DNA from: Chitinivibrionales bacterium
GTDB lineage: Bacteria; Fibrobacterota; Chitinivibrionia; Chitinivibrionales; WJKA01
DNA length: 53,336 nt
Assembly: GCA_014728295.1 (NCBI GenBank)
Contig: WJLW01000080.1
Coordinates: forward strand, 1-53,336
Direction of reading: 5' to 3'
Numbering within the stretch: position 1 is the first letter of the stretch; every line of letters starts with the position of its first letter. The notes beneath the pieces were generated by a model. It did not search any database, was not told the DNA's origin, and saw only the letters and a program-made list of their open reading frames with translations. Positions 42,003-50,494 of the stretch are shown one piece after another. Made by a program: the position numbers and the translations under genes.

Positions 42003-43004
42003 TTATTGCAGGCCCGTCTCGCGTTCATCGCCGGTCAACGCCTCTTTTTTACGCCGCTTGAAGTTAATGAAAAAGGAATCATTAAGTCGTTGCATTTCTT
42101 GAAAATAGCCAGAAAATCCCGCATTTTTAAAACAACGGCTTGCGCGTCGATACTCTTCGGGCGTGATGGCTCTTGCGATCTTTGAATAGCGGCAGGCATT
42201 GTATCGTGGTCCATACTGGGCCATCACACTCACGGCAACGTCTTCAGGATCAAAGGTTGATTGAAGAAAATCCACAATTTTTTCACTTCCCGCCATATCG
42301 TGCGGCAGTACCAGATGCCGAATCAATAAACCTCGTCGCGCGATTCCATCTTCATCGAGGCGAAGCGAGCCTGTCTGCCGGAACATGGCGACAATTGCCT
42401 TTTTGTTGATATTGACGTAGTCACTTGCATGAGATAATTCCTTAGCCGAAGCCCCATCGGCATATTTCATATCGGGAAGATATATATCGACAATATCTTT
42501 TAATAAATCAATAACTTCCACGGATTCATAGCCGCTGCAATTATATACAATAGGCAAATTAAGTCCTTGATTATAAGCGAGATAAATTGCTTCAAGCATC
42601 CAAGGCATGTAATGAGAAGGTGTTACGAGGTTAATGTTGTGGCAACCACTGCGCTGCAGCCAGAGCATCGTCTCCGCCAGTCGGTCGTTGGGATACATTT
42701 CTCCTTCACCCTCATGCGAGATTTGGTAATTCTGGCAATAGACGCATTTCAGCGTGCAATTGGAGAAGAATATTGTCCCTGAGCCCTTGTTTCCCGAAAG
42801 ACACGGCTCTTCGCCATGGTGAGCGAATGCACTGGAAATCCACATGACATTGGGTGCGCGGCAAAAGCCGATATTGCCGTCCAACCGATTGATTTTACAG
42901 TTTCTGGGACAAAGCATGCACTCGGTCGCCAGGTCATAGGCCCGGCCGATTTTTGCTTTCCATTCGGCATCGCTCAGATGAGTATATGCGGGTTGAAACG
43001 ACAT
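42003..43004 (-). CDS. PflX-like radical SAM protein (COG1313 type)
   Basis: 333 residues. The radical SAM triad CTLKCVYC has Cys83, 87 and 90. An N-terminal Cys set (CMLCPRNC at 29-36 and GFC near 48) is typical of PflX/YgiQ-like activase relatives. GCHNINLVTPSHYMPW and LPDMKYAD are also family blocks. These proteins resemble glycyl-radical-enzyme activases but most lack a known substrate. The radical SAM partner of AmmeMemoRadiSam systems is related, so a functional link to the Memo-AMMECR1 fusion ~12 kb away is possible but unproven. Confidence 0.85.
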   Translation of the reverse strand: MSFQPAYTHLSDAEWKAKIGRAYDLATECMLCPRNCKINRLDGNIGFCRAPNVMWISSAFAHHGEEPCLSGNKGSGTIFFSNCTLKCVYCQNYQISHEGEGEMYPNDRLAETMLWLQRSGCHNINLVTPSHYMPWMLEAIYLAYNQGLNLPIVYNCSGYESVEVIDLLKDIVDIYLPDMKYADGASAKELSHASDYVNINKKAIVAMFRQTGSLRLDEDGIARRGLLIRHLVLPHDMAGSEKIVDFLQSTFDPEDVAVSVMAQYGPRYNACRYSKIARAITPEEYRRASRCFKNAGFSGYFQEMQRLNDSFFINFKRRKKEALTGDERETGLQ

Positions 43005-43013
43005 ACGGGCGAT

Positions 43014-44687
43014 TTACTCATTCCCAAAATCGAGATTAAAATGATCAGCCTCACCAATCTCATCATTACGAACAGCGGTTGCGGCAGGCTGGATGTCAAA
43101 TCCGTATTTGGCTGGATTTTCGGCAATTATCATGAGCGACAGCACTTTGGGAATGTATTCATTCGTTTCCTCGGCCAGGCAGCCAAGCCGATATATGTAC
43201 CAGAAATCCCTGTTTCGCATCGGATCATCAATTTTACGCAACGCGCCCATGATGCGCCCCTCTCCGGCATTATAGGCGGCCATAGCCAGCATGACCGAGC
43301 TTTTTCCGCCGAATATCGCAATCAAATCTTTAAAATATTCCATCGCTGCCCGGGTCGCTTTTTCTGGAATTATGCGCTCGTCCACCGAATTATTGACCTT
43401 CAGGCCATACCTTCTGGCCGTGGCCGGCATAAATTGCCACAAGCCCCGTGCACCGGCATGGCTCAATGCTTTTGGATTGAATCCACTTTCAAGCATGGAG
43501 ACATAGGCCAGTTCGAGCGGGAGCCTGCTCTCTTTGAGCGCCTTCAGAATCATCGGGAAGTACTTGTCTTTGCGAATGAGGTATCTTTCCACCGTTCTGT
43601 GCATGCGTCCCGAAAAAATGTCGACATGATGTTTCACCCGCTCTATCATCATGGGCGGAATATGATACTCGGTCTCACCCAGCCGGCGAAATATCTTGTC
43701 AAGCGCCTCTTCCATGGGATCGTCATAAAACTTGCCGAAATCTTCCGCGTTGATCTGAGATTTTACTTCCTGCATGTCGTTCTGCTTATTTTCAAGCTCG
43801 GCAATAAGCGCTTTGAGCTTTTCCGGATCATTTGACCCCCTTCGCTCTTCGGCAATCCGCTTTTCGAGATTATCCATCATTTCATCGATAGATAAGCCAT
43901 TGTCAATTAATCTTTTATACTGAAAAGAACGTATGGCGAAAAAGGACGAAACCACAAGCGAAACAGCAATGACAACACCCAGAATCACCCGCCATTGACC
44001 GCGCATTTTGCGATTGGCCTGGTATGCTGCGCGCAGCAAACCCGTTTGTGTCTGGCCCAACTGACCGCGATCCAGAATTTTCTCCATGCGCTTGCCGCTT
44101 CTCATGAGCTGGTGCATGTCAGCCGAATCCATCCGTTTTTCCACCAGCTTGCGCTCCATTTCCATCGTATGCGAAGGCGGATCGGCAAACGGATCGTGCT
44201 CGGGCTGAACTATGGATATGTTTTCACCTTTCATGCGATCGGTGTCTGCGGTCTGGTCTGGCTCCTGCTGGTGGTGGCTGCGCCGGGCTTTGCCTGCATC
44301 ATCCAGCGTGCGGGCATTCGTTGATCCCGAAGCAAAATCTCCCTGCGAACTGTCGAGATTATATTCGGTATCAAGCTCATTCTCTGAAATGAGTACCTTG
44401 AGCCGGGGGCCGAATTTGCCGAAGCCGATGACATCTCCCTCGGCCAACTGCTTCTCCTGTGTGCGTTCTTCGTTGCAGAAGGTGCCGTTGGTGCTGTCCA
44501 TATCCTGCAGGAGAATGCTCTCACCGGTTTTATAGACAATGCTGTGATGTCCCGAAACCGTCTTTTCTCCGGCATGCATTACAACGGCATTTTGCGAGCT
44601 TCTGCCGATGCTGATAGCGCCGTCCTGCAACAAATACCTGCGACCGCACTCAATTCCTTTAATTATTTCAAAATAGTAATAGCTCAT
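43014..44687 (-). CDS. FHA domain - TM - lytic transglycosylase (MltD/SLT-like) fusion
   Basis: 557 residues. An FHA domain at ~5-100 has all phosphothreonine-reading motifs: GRS (28-30), S45-x2-H48 and N67-G68. A charged linker, a TM helix (~232-252) and a short coiled coil (~262-315) lead into an extracytoplasmic SLT domain (~385-510) with catalytic Glu400 in YVSMLESGFNPKALSHAGARGLWQFMPATA and the AYNAGEGR block. The predicted topology puts the phospho-reader in the cytoplasm and the peptidoglycan-cleaving domain in the periplasm. It lies directly downstream of a Ser/Thr kinase gene (10 bp) and across from tssABC, suggesting phospho-controlled wall cleavage for the secretion apparatus. Confidence 0.9.
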   Translation of the reverse strand: MSYYYFEIIKGIECGRRYLLQDGAISIGRSSQNAVVMHAGEKTVSGHHSIVYKTGESILLQDMDSTNGTFCNEERTQEKQLAEGDVIGFGKFGPRLKVLISENELDTEYNLDSSQGDFASGSTNARTLDDAGKARRSHHQQEPDQTADTDRMKGENISIVQPEHDPFADPPSHTMEMERKLVEKRMDSADMHQLMRSGKRMEKILDRGQLGQTQTGLLRAAYQANRKMRGQWRVILGVVIAVSLVVSSFFAIRSFQYKRLIDNGLSIDEMMDNLEKRIAEERRGSNDPEKLKALIAELENKQNDMQEVKSQINAEDFGKFYDDPMEEALDKIFRRLGETEYHIPPMMIERVKHHVDIFSGRMHRTVERYLIRKDKYFPMILKALKESRLPLELAYVSMLESGFNPKALSHAGARGLWQFMPATARRYGLKVNNSVDERIIPEKATRAAMEYFKDLIAIFGGKSSVMLAMAAYNAGEGRIMGALRKIDDPMRNRDFWYIYRLGCLAEETNEYIPKVLSLMIIAENPAKYGFDIQPAATAVRNDEIGEADHFNLDFGNE

Positions 44688-44697
44688 AATTTCCCCG

Positions 44698-47052
44698 TCA
44701 TATGGTCCAATAGCGTCTGGTCAACTCTTCCAGTACAGCATAGCCGGCACGCTCAGAGACTGCGCGATACGCAATTTCGAGATCGCGGCTCATTGCCAGC
44801 GCTGATTCATAGCGATCTTCGGGCTTGACGGCAATCGCCTTGTTGATGATGGCAACCATATCTGCGGTAATCGTTGGCGATTTTTTGATGGGCTCCACAT
44901 TGCCCGAGGTTTTGGCACTGATCAGCGACGTAACGTCATTTTGCGGCAAGGCACGTCGGCCCGTAAGAAATTCGTAAAGTGTGACACCCAATGCATAAAG
45001 GTCGGTTCGACCGGTAATCGAATGCCCTTCGATCTGCTCCGGAGCCAGATAGGGCAGGGTACCGACGATTGTGCCGGCATTTACCGTATGCAAGCTGACT
45101 TCCTGCGGCCGTGCGATGCCGAAATCGGTCAGCTTGATTGCTCCCCCTTTGCTTAACATGATGTTGGCTGGTTTGAGATCACGATGAACCACCCCGTTGT
45201 ATGTTTTGCCGTAAATCGTGACCGTATGCCGGTGCGCATAGTGCAGGGCTTTGCACACCAGGATTCCGATAATAAGCGCCTGTGCAGGGGTAATCAGTGT
45301 GCACTTATCCAGAAAGTTATCCATTGAGGTTCCGTTTACATATTCCATTTCCAGATATGGAAGCGAATGCCAGTGCCCAACCGTATGGCATTGCACGATA
45401 TTGGGATGATTCAGGCTGGCAACAATGCGCGCTTCGGTTTCAAAGCGGCTGATCAGTGCGGTTGACTGACCGGGATGCAGCACTTTTACGGCCCGATAAA
45501 CATCGAGCTTCTCGTTCCATATCAGATAGACGTCAGCCATACCACCGCAGCCCAGTGGTCTCACAATGGCGCCATTGGCAAGTGTGCGGAACTGTTCGAT
45601 AAGCCGACTCTCCCGGTCCATCGCAACTTCGGCGTTACCTTCAACGAGCGTGCCGCCTTTGCCCATTTGCGCAAGCGGATCGTCGGATGCTGCGCCCCTC
45701 TGGAGCTGTGCGTAGGCAAACTGAGCACTCTCAAAATCGGGAATTTCGGTCAGGAAATCACCATCATCGGGAGGCTGCAGAGTGTCCTCGGCATGACCTT
45801 CGGGATTTTCGAGCTCCAGCGGCTTCACCGTAACCAGGGTTGGATCCACGCGCTGAATTGCCAGCCAGCCAAGCGAAAGTACCCAGGCGAATAGGTGACC
45901 GGCCGGATTCCAGAAATAATTGGTTTGAAACAACACGAAGCTGAGGCTGATGGAGGCGGCAACCAGAACCACCCCGGCCGAAACCGTAAAAAGCTTTTTT
46001 GCGGGAAATATCAGCGCAAGCCCCGGGTAGATGAGCAGCAGCAGCAGCAGGCCGGCAAGTGCCAGCGGGCCGCCGCCATAGGTAATCCAGCTTTTGTTGA
46101 TGATATCCAGTGCGCTGGTTGCCCAGACCTCGACGCCGGGGAAATCATTGCCGACCGGAGTAATCATGAAATCAGCCGTGATCGCCGGGTCGGTGACGCC
46201 AATGAAAACCAGTTTGTCCTTGAACTCGATTGGTTTTATCGTCCCGTCCAGGACCTCGGCAGCCGAGTAGGTGCGGATCGTTCCGGCACGTCCTCTGAAA
46301 TTAACGTAGGCAGTCGCCGCTTCGGTCGTCAGAGGCAAGAATGTATTACCGATCCTGACGCCGGGCTTGCCGTCGAGCACGAACTCATCTTTGTCTGCAT
46401 CCATGTAAGCTGCCGCTGCAGAGAGCCCGAAAGACGGGAAATAGTGCTCGCCGACCTTGATCACGTGAATGATATCGAGCAGCTTCTGAGATGCCTTGCG
46501 CGTTGACACATTGAGAAATCCGCTGCGCGTGGCAAAAGCACTGAATGCAGTATCGGGAAAATCTACATAACCACCAGTATAGAAAGAAGTTAACGGCAGC
46601 TTCTGCTCATTTTTGATCATCAGAAACGAATGTGCTATCAGCTTCTCATCAACAAAGGAGGCGGTATTTTCATTTTCGGCACGTATTTCGCCGATCCGAA
46701 ACGGCAGGACGAGTTCATCCATGCGGGAGAAAACATTGGCCAGGCTGTCATTTGCTTCTGATCCTTCACGGCGCGGAAAGAGAAAGTCGAGCGCAATTGC
46801 TTTGGGACGGCCGAGATCGATCAACTCAAATAAACGGGCCTGAACGGCGCGTGACCACGGCCAGCCGCCGATGGTACTCACGCTTTTCGGATCGATACCG
46901 ACGATAACGACTTCTTGAGACGCCTGCTGAGGAGCGAAACTGAAATTCAAATTGTAAAACAGGTCGTTCAAGCCAATCATCCTGCTTACCAGCAGGAGCA
47001 CAAAAAGCAGAATCAAGCCGCCGCCGAGGATCAGCGCCTTTTTAGCCCTCAT
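44698..47052 (-). CDS. CHASE2 sensor - Ser/Thr protein kinase
   Basis: 784 residues. An N-terminal TM (~8-25), a CHASE2 extracellular sensor (~30-320; GGWPWSR, ALDFLFP, FIGVTDP...D) and three TM helices (~325-410) precede a ~90-residue linker and a Hanks-type kinase (~495-770). Kinase motifs: Gly loop LGCGGMADVYL, AVKVL Lys, HRDLKPAN from His623, DFG at 643-645, and LAPEQ. All catalytic residues are present. It probably senses a periplasmic signal and phosphorylates cytoplasmic targets such as the FHA protein next door. Comparable kinases (PpkA, PknA type) regulate T6SS firing. Two bases separate it from the upstream LysM-FecR gene. Confidence 0.92.
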   Translation of the reverse strand: MRAKKALILGGGLILLFVLLLVSRMIGLNDLFYNLNFSFAPQQASQEVVIVGIDPKSVSTIGGWPWSRAVQARLFELIDLGRPKAIALDFLFPRREGSEANDSLANVFSRMDELVLPFRIGEIRAENENTASFVDEKLIAHSFLMIKNEQKLPLTSFYTGGYVDFPDTAFSAFATRSGFLNVSTRKASQKLLDIIHVIKVGEHYFPSFGLSAAAAYMDADKDEFVLDGKPGVRIGNTFLPLTTEAATAYVNFRGRAGTIRTYSAAEVLDGTIKPIEFKDKLVFIGVTDPAITADFMITPVGNDFPGVEVWATSALDIINKSWITYGGGPLALAGLLLLLLIYPGLALIFPAKKLFTVSAGVVLVAASISLSFVLFQTNYFWNPAGHLFAWVLSLGWLAIQRVDPTLVTVKPLELENPEGHAEDTLQPPDDGDFLTEIPDFESAQFAYAQLQRGAASDDPLAQMGKGGTLVEGNAEVAMDRESRLIEQFRTLANGAIVRPLGCGGMADVYLIWNEKLDVYRAVKVLHPGQSTALISRFETEARIVASLNHPNIVQCHTVGHWHSLPYLEMEYVNGTSMDNFLDKCTLITPAQALIIGILVCKALHYAHRHTVTIYGKTYNGVVHRDLKPANIMLSKGGAIKLTDFGIARPQEVSLHTVNAGTIVGTLPYLAPEQIEGHSITGRTDLYALGVTLYEFLTGRRALPQNDVTSLISAKTSGNVEPIKKSPTITADMVAIINKAIAVKPEDRYESALAMSRDLEIAYRAVSERAGYAVLEELTRRYWTI

Positions 47053-47054
47053 AA

Positions 47055-48056
47055 TCAGATCTCCGCAAACAGATGAGCGATGCGTTCATCGCGTTCTTCA
47101 TTCCATCGTTCCCAGTCATCATCGGGATTTTTTTCAAATGATTCGGGCTCCTGCGCCGAGCCGTCATTTCCAATATGAATTTGCTGCATCGAGCGCACAA
47201 TGTGAGTCCACTGTTCCATGCTCACCTCATGCGGCCCGGGAACTTCGGAGGGCCCGGGCGATCCACCGCCTGCGCTGCTGTGCTGCTGAACCTGAACTTC
47301 GCCCGAATACACTTTTACATCGACTGATTCATCACTGTTGACCGTCGATTGATAGACGGTACCATGAACCCCGGCCAATGCGGTGGGAAGCTCAAGCTGA
47401 AACCGGCAAATGTCGTCCCTGAACTTACGCACCTTCGCCCAGACCGAACCGATGCTGAACTTGACTTCGCTTGTGCCCCGTTGCCCGGCGTTGTCGCGGA
47501 AAGCACCGATTGTCAGCCGCGTTGCTTCTTTGAGTCTGACGACCGATTCCCGGTTGATTATCACTTCGACCCTTCCGTTGGCCGCGGTTTCGATGACATC
47601 ACCGGGATAGAGGACGGTGTTGGCTCCAAGAGCACTCTTCGAAGCGGTTTTTTTTCGGGTGAGAAATGCCGAGCCTTGTACGTAGGTGACGACGCCCTGT
47701 GTGGCATTAACTTTTTTTTCGATCACCTGACCGGCAAGCGGTGACGCATTGGGCGATGTTTTGCCGACTTCCACCTTGTCCGGCTTTGCGCCAACGCGTG
47801 CGCCCGGCTTGCGAAGCTTCAGTTTCTGACCGACATGAATGATATTGATATCCTTGACAGACGGGTTGTCATGGCGAATAATTTCACCCACCTCTGCGGC
47901 ATAATGGCCGTACAGGTCAATGCAAATCAGGCTGATCGATTCACCTTTTTTTACCGTATGCATCGTATACGGATTTTTCCCGCCGCTCGCAGCTACAAAG
48001 ATCAAGCCGGCGACGGCGCTGACTGCAAATGTCAAGAAAGCCTTTTTTCCCTTCAT
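47055..48056 (-). CDS. Exported LysM-FecR domain protein
   Basis: 333 residues from the ATG at 48056, preceded by AAGGAGCG; an in-frame upstream extension to 48281 is rejected because it runs through the promoter. Signal/TM segment (FLTFAVSAVAGLIFVAASG), then a LysM domain (~34-77; HTVKKGESISLICIDLYG...IIHVGQKLKL) that should bind peptidoglycan, and a FecR domain (~125-245; VTYVQGSAFL, LYPGDVIETAANGRVEVIIN, VWAKVRKF, TALAGVHGTVYQ). The C-terminus is acidic and Trp-containing. First gene of the operon with the CHASE2 kinase and FHA-transglycosylase, so it may be the periplasmic input or scaffold of that pathway. Confidence 0.87.
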   Translation of the reverse strand: MKGKKAFLTFAVSAVAGLIFVAASGGKNPYTMHTVKKGESISLICIDLYGHYAAEVGEIIRHDNPSVKDINIIHVGQKLKLRKPGARVGAKPDKVEVGKTSPNASPLAGQVIEKKVNATQGVVTYVQGSAFLTRKKTASKSALGANTVLYPGDVIETAANGRVEVIINRESVVRLKEATRLTIGAFRDNAGQRGTSEVKFSIGSVWAKVRKFRDDICRFQLELPTALAGVHGTVYQSTVNSDESVDVKVYSGEVQVQQHSSAGGGSPGPSEVPGPHEVSMEQWTHIVRSMQQIHIGNDGSAQEPESFEKNPDDDWERWNEERDERIAHLFAEI

Positions 48057-48163
48057 AAATACGCTCCTTGCAAAATGTGGAGGGAAACTGAGCGCCCCGT
48101 ATAGTTTTTCATGTTGCGTTTCTGATCTCGGTCGGCCGAAATACTCATCAAGCAAAGTCCAAT

Positions 48164-48192
48164 AATATATACTCTTTTGGGCGCCGAGTAAA
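48164..48192 (-). promoter_or_regulatory. Putative promoter of the LysM-FecR/kinase/FHA operon
   Basis: On the minus strand TTTACT (48187-48192) and TATATT (48164-48169) with a 17-base spacer, about 110 bases before the 48056 start. No equally good promoter could be picked for the divergent tssA; the rest of the 312-bp gap is AT-rich without clear structure. Confidence 0.45.
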
Positions 48193-48368
48193 AACAAAAA
48201 GTAGTATCCGGAACAAACTATTATTTTCAGATAGGGGTTTCCATAGCATACCAAACCGCGCAACAGGAAAAATATCGGCAAAAAACTATTCGTTTGCCGC
48301 GGTACATTATTATATTTTAAGGATTTTTAAATTATCCTATTATCAAGCCAGGGCAGAGGAGGAGCCTT

Positions 48369-49889
48369 ATTGCTGCATTGCTTGACACGATCGTAACCCC
48401 GATACCCGGTGATGAGCCAATGGGCGAAAACGTTAACTACGACGCCGACTTTGATGCGGTCAAAACCGAAATGGGCAAGCTCGGGGAGTCGGATTATGAA
48501 ATGATTGAGCAGAAGTGCCGCGCTATTCTCAGCGAAAAGTCTAAAGACATTCGCGTCTGCGCGTTTCTGAGCTTTGTTTTGTTGCGCAACGAAATGTTCG
48601 CCGAATTCGCCGATGTCTACGATGGGCTTGCCCACCTGATCGAAAGCGATTTTGACCAGCTCCATCCGCAACGCCCGCGTGGTAAAAACCTGGCATTCAA
48701 GTGGCTTGCCGAAGACAAATTCAAAGATATCCTCGAGCAGAAAAAACCGGGAGAGAAGCATCACGAAGCTATCAACAGGCTGGTGGATTCTTTAAGCAAG
48801 CTGAAAAAACGGCTCGAGGAAAAATTCCCCGAGAACTCGCCATTTCCCGCGGGCCTCTATTCAAAAGCACTCGTCTGGCAGAAAGCTACCAAGCCCAAAC
48901 CCAAACCGCAAGCATCCGCGCCCGCAGGCGGCGGCGACGCTGGCGCTCCGGGACAGCCGGCAGAGCTGCAAAGCCCGAAAGACGCCCAGACACAGGCTCG
49001 TAAATCCGCCCTGTTTCTTATCGAAAAAGAGCCGCACAAAATTATGGGCTATCGTTTGCTGCGGGCTTTGCGCTGGGATATGGTCGAGAAGGCTCCGCCG
49101 GTTACCGACGGAAAAACCGCTCTTGCCGGGCCCAATCAGCAACAGCGAACATACTTTCAGAATCTGGTCGGTCAAAAAGAGTGGAAGACCATACTGCAAA
49201 AAGGCCAAGAAACGTTCACCGCAGCCGGCAATCACCTGTGGCTTGACCTGCAACGCTATCTTGCATCCGCCTGTAAGGAGCTTGGCGCAGAATATGCCGG
49301 TGTTCATGCGGCAATCCTGCTCGAAACAGCCTTTTTTGTCACCCGCGTTGGCGCTATCCAGGAGCTGTGCTTTAACGACGGCTCCCCGTTTTGTGATCAG
49401 GCGACCAAAGACTGGCTGAAAGATGACGTCATGCCTGCTTTGTCCGGCGGAGGTGAGGGCGGCGATTCAGGATCAGGCGAAAACAAAGATCCATTCGAAG
49501 AGGAACGCAAGCAGGTCGACGCATTGGCCGCGGCAAATAAAATTGGCGAAGCAGTGGCTTTTTTGCAGGCCTCTGTGCGCACCGGCGGTGATGAAGTGCA
49601 CAATTTCAAGCGCACCCTGCACATTGCCCGGCTTATGCTTAAAGTCAAGCAGCCCGACCTTGCCGTATCGATTCTGGAATCACTGGACGAAAAAGTCGAA
49701 AAATATAACCTTGGTTCCTGGAATCCCGATCTTGCTGCCGAAGCCTGGGCTTTGCTGATTCAGGGCATCAAGGTTGGCAGATCCAATAAGCCCCAGAACC
49801 AGCAGATGGCAATGACCGAACAACTCAACCGGACATTAAAAAAACTGAGTCAGGTTCATCCTGTGAAAGCATTGGAAATTAACAAATAA
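48369..49889 (+). CDS. tssA: T6SS protein TssA (ImpA-like) with an apparent ATT start
   Basis: 506 residues from ATT at 48369, which lies 6 bases after AGGAGG (48357-48362). The in-frame TTG at 48378 is the first ordinary candidate but sits 15 bases from that site. N-terminal ImpA_N domain: LLDTIVTPIPGDEPMGEN and YDADFDAVKTEMGKL. A Pro/Ala/Gly linker near 175-200 leads to a helical middle (MGYRLLRALRWDMVEKAPP) and a VasJ-like C-terminal part (VGQKEWKTILQKGQETF). TssA primes and caps the contractile sheath. First gene of the plus-strand tssA-tssB-tssC run. Confidence 0.86.
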   Translation: MAALLDTIVTPIPGDEPMGENVNYDADFDAVKTEMGKLGESDYEMIEQKCRAILSEKSKDIRVCAFLSFVLLRNEMFAEFADVYDGLAHLIESDFDQLHPQRPRGKNLAFKWLAEDKFKDILEQKKPGEKHHEAINRLVDSLSKLKKRLEEKFPENSPFPAGLYSKALVWQKATKPKPKPQASAPAGGGDAGAPGQPAELQSPKDAQTQARKSALFLIEKEPHKIMGYRLLRALRWDMVEKAPPVTDGKTALAGPNQQQRTYFQNLVGQKEWKTILQKGQETFTAAGNHLWLDLQRYLASACKELGAEYAGVHAAILLETAFFVTRVGAIQELCFNDGSPFCDQATKDWLKDDVMPALSGGGEGGDSGSGENKDPFEEERKQVDALAAANKIGEAVAFLQASVRTGGDEVHNFKRTLHIARLMLKVKQPDLAVSILESLDEKVEKYNLGSWNPDLAAEAWALLIQGIKVGRSNKPQNQQMAMTEQLNRTLKKLSQVHPVKALEINK

Positions 49890-49922
49890 TATAACCAAAC
49901 TAAAAATGAAAGGGAGGCTGAT

Positions 49923-50441
49923 ATGGCCGGAAGTTTTCAAAATGAAATCCCCGCAGCCCGGATTAACCTGAAGCTTGATGTTGGCAAGGGCGATGCAAAA
50001 AAGAAAGTCGAGCTGCCGCTCAAAATGATGGTTATGGGAGATTTTTCGCAGAAGCAACATGATGAGCGCGTTGCCGAACGCGAAAAAATCAACATCAACA
50101 AGAATAATTTCACCCAGGTCATGGAATCGATGGATCTGAAAACCAATTACTCCGTCGAGAACAAAATGGCCGGCGAAGGGGAGATAAAAGTCAATCTCGA
50201 TCTTAAAAACATGGATTCCTTCAAGCCCGAAAATGTGGCCAAAAACATTCCCGAAATGGGACGCCTGCTTGCAGCACGCAACCTGCTGAAAGATTTGAAA
50301 TCAAACCTTCTTGACAACCGAGAATTCCGCAAGCGCCTCGAGGAGGTCATCAAGGACCCCCAGGCGGCAAAGGCATTGCAGGATCAGTTAAGCAAGCTTG
50401 TACCGCAGCAAAAAGCGGAAGGCGAAGAAAAAAGCGAATAA
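49923..50441 (+). CDS. tssB: T6SS contractile sheath small subunit TssB
   Basis: 172 residues; GGGAGG about 8 bases upstream. PAARINLKLDVGKGDAKKKVELPLKMMVMGDFS and the FKPENVAKNIPEMGRLLAARNLLKDLKSNLLDNREFRKRL block are standard TssB/VipA. It co-assembles with TssC into the sheath. The Lys/Glu-rich tail is typical. 33 bases after tssA. Confidence 0.95.
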   Translation: MAGSFQNEIPAARINLKLDVGKGDAKKKVELPLKMMVMGDFSQKQHDERVAEREKININKNNFTQVMESMDLKTNYSVENKMAGEGEIKVNLDLKNMDSFKPENVAKNIPEMGRLLAARNLLKDLKSNLLDNREFRKRLEEVIKDPQAAKALQDQLSKLVPQQKAEGEEKSE

Positions 50442-50494
50442 TCAAATTCACTCATACGTTTTCAGGTTAAACGTCATCTTCAGGAGCTGATGAA

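Noticed and set aside
48057..48281. N-terminal extension of the LysM-FecR gene
   Set aside because: The extension crosses an AT-rich promoter region; the ATG at 48056 has AAGGAGCG and starts a proper signal peptide.
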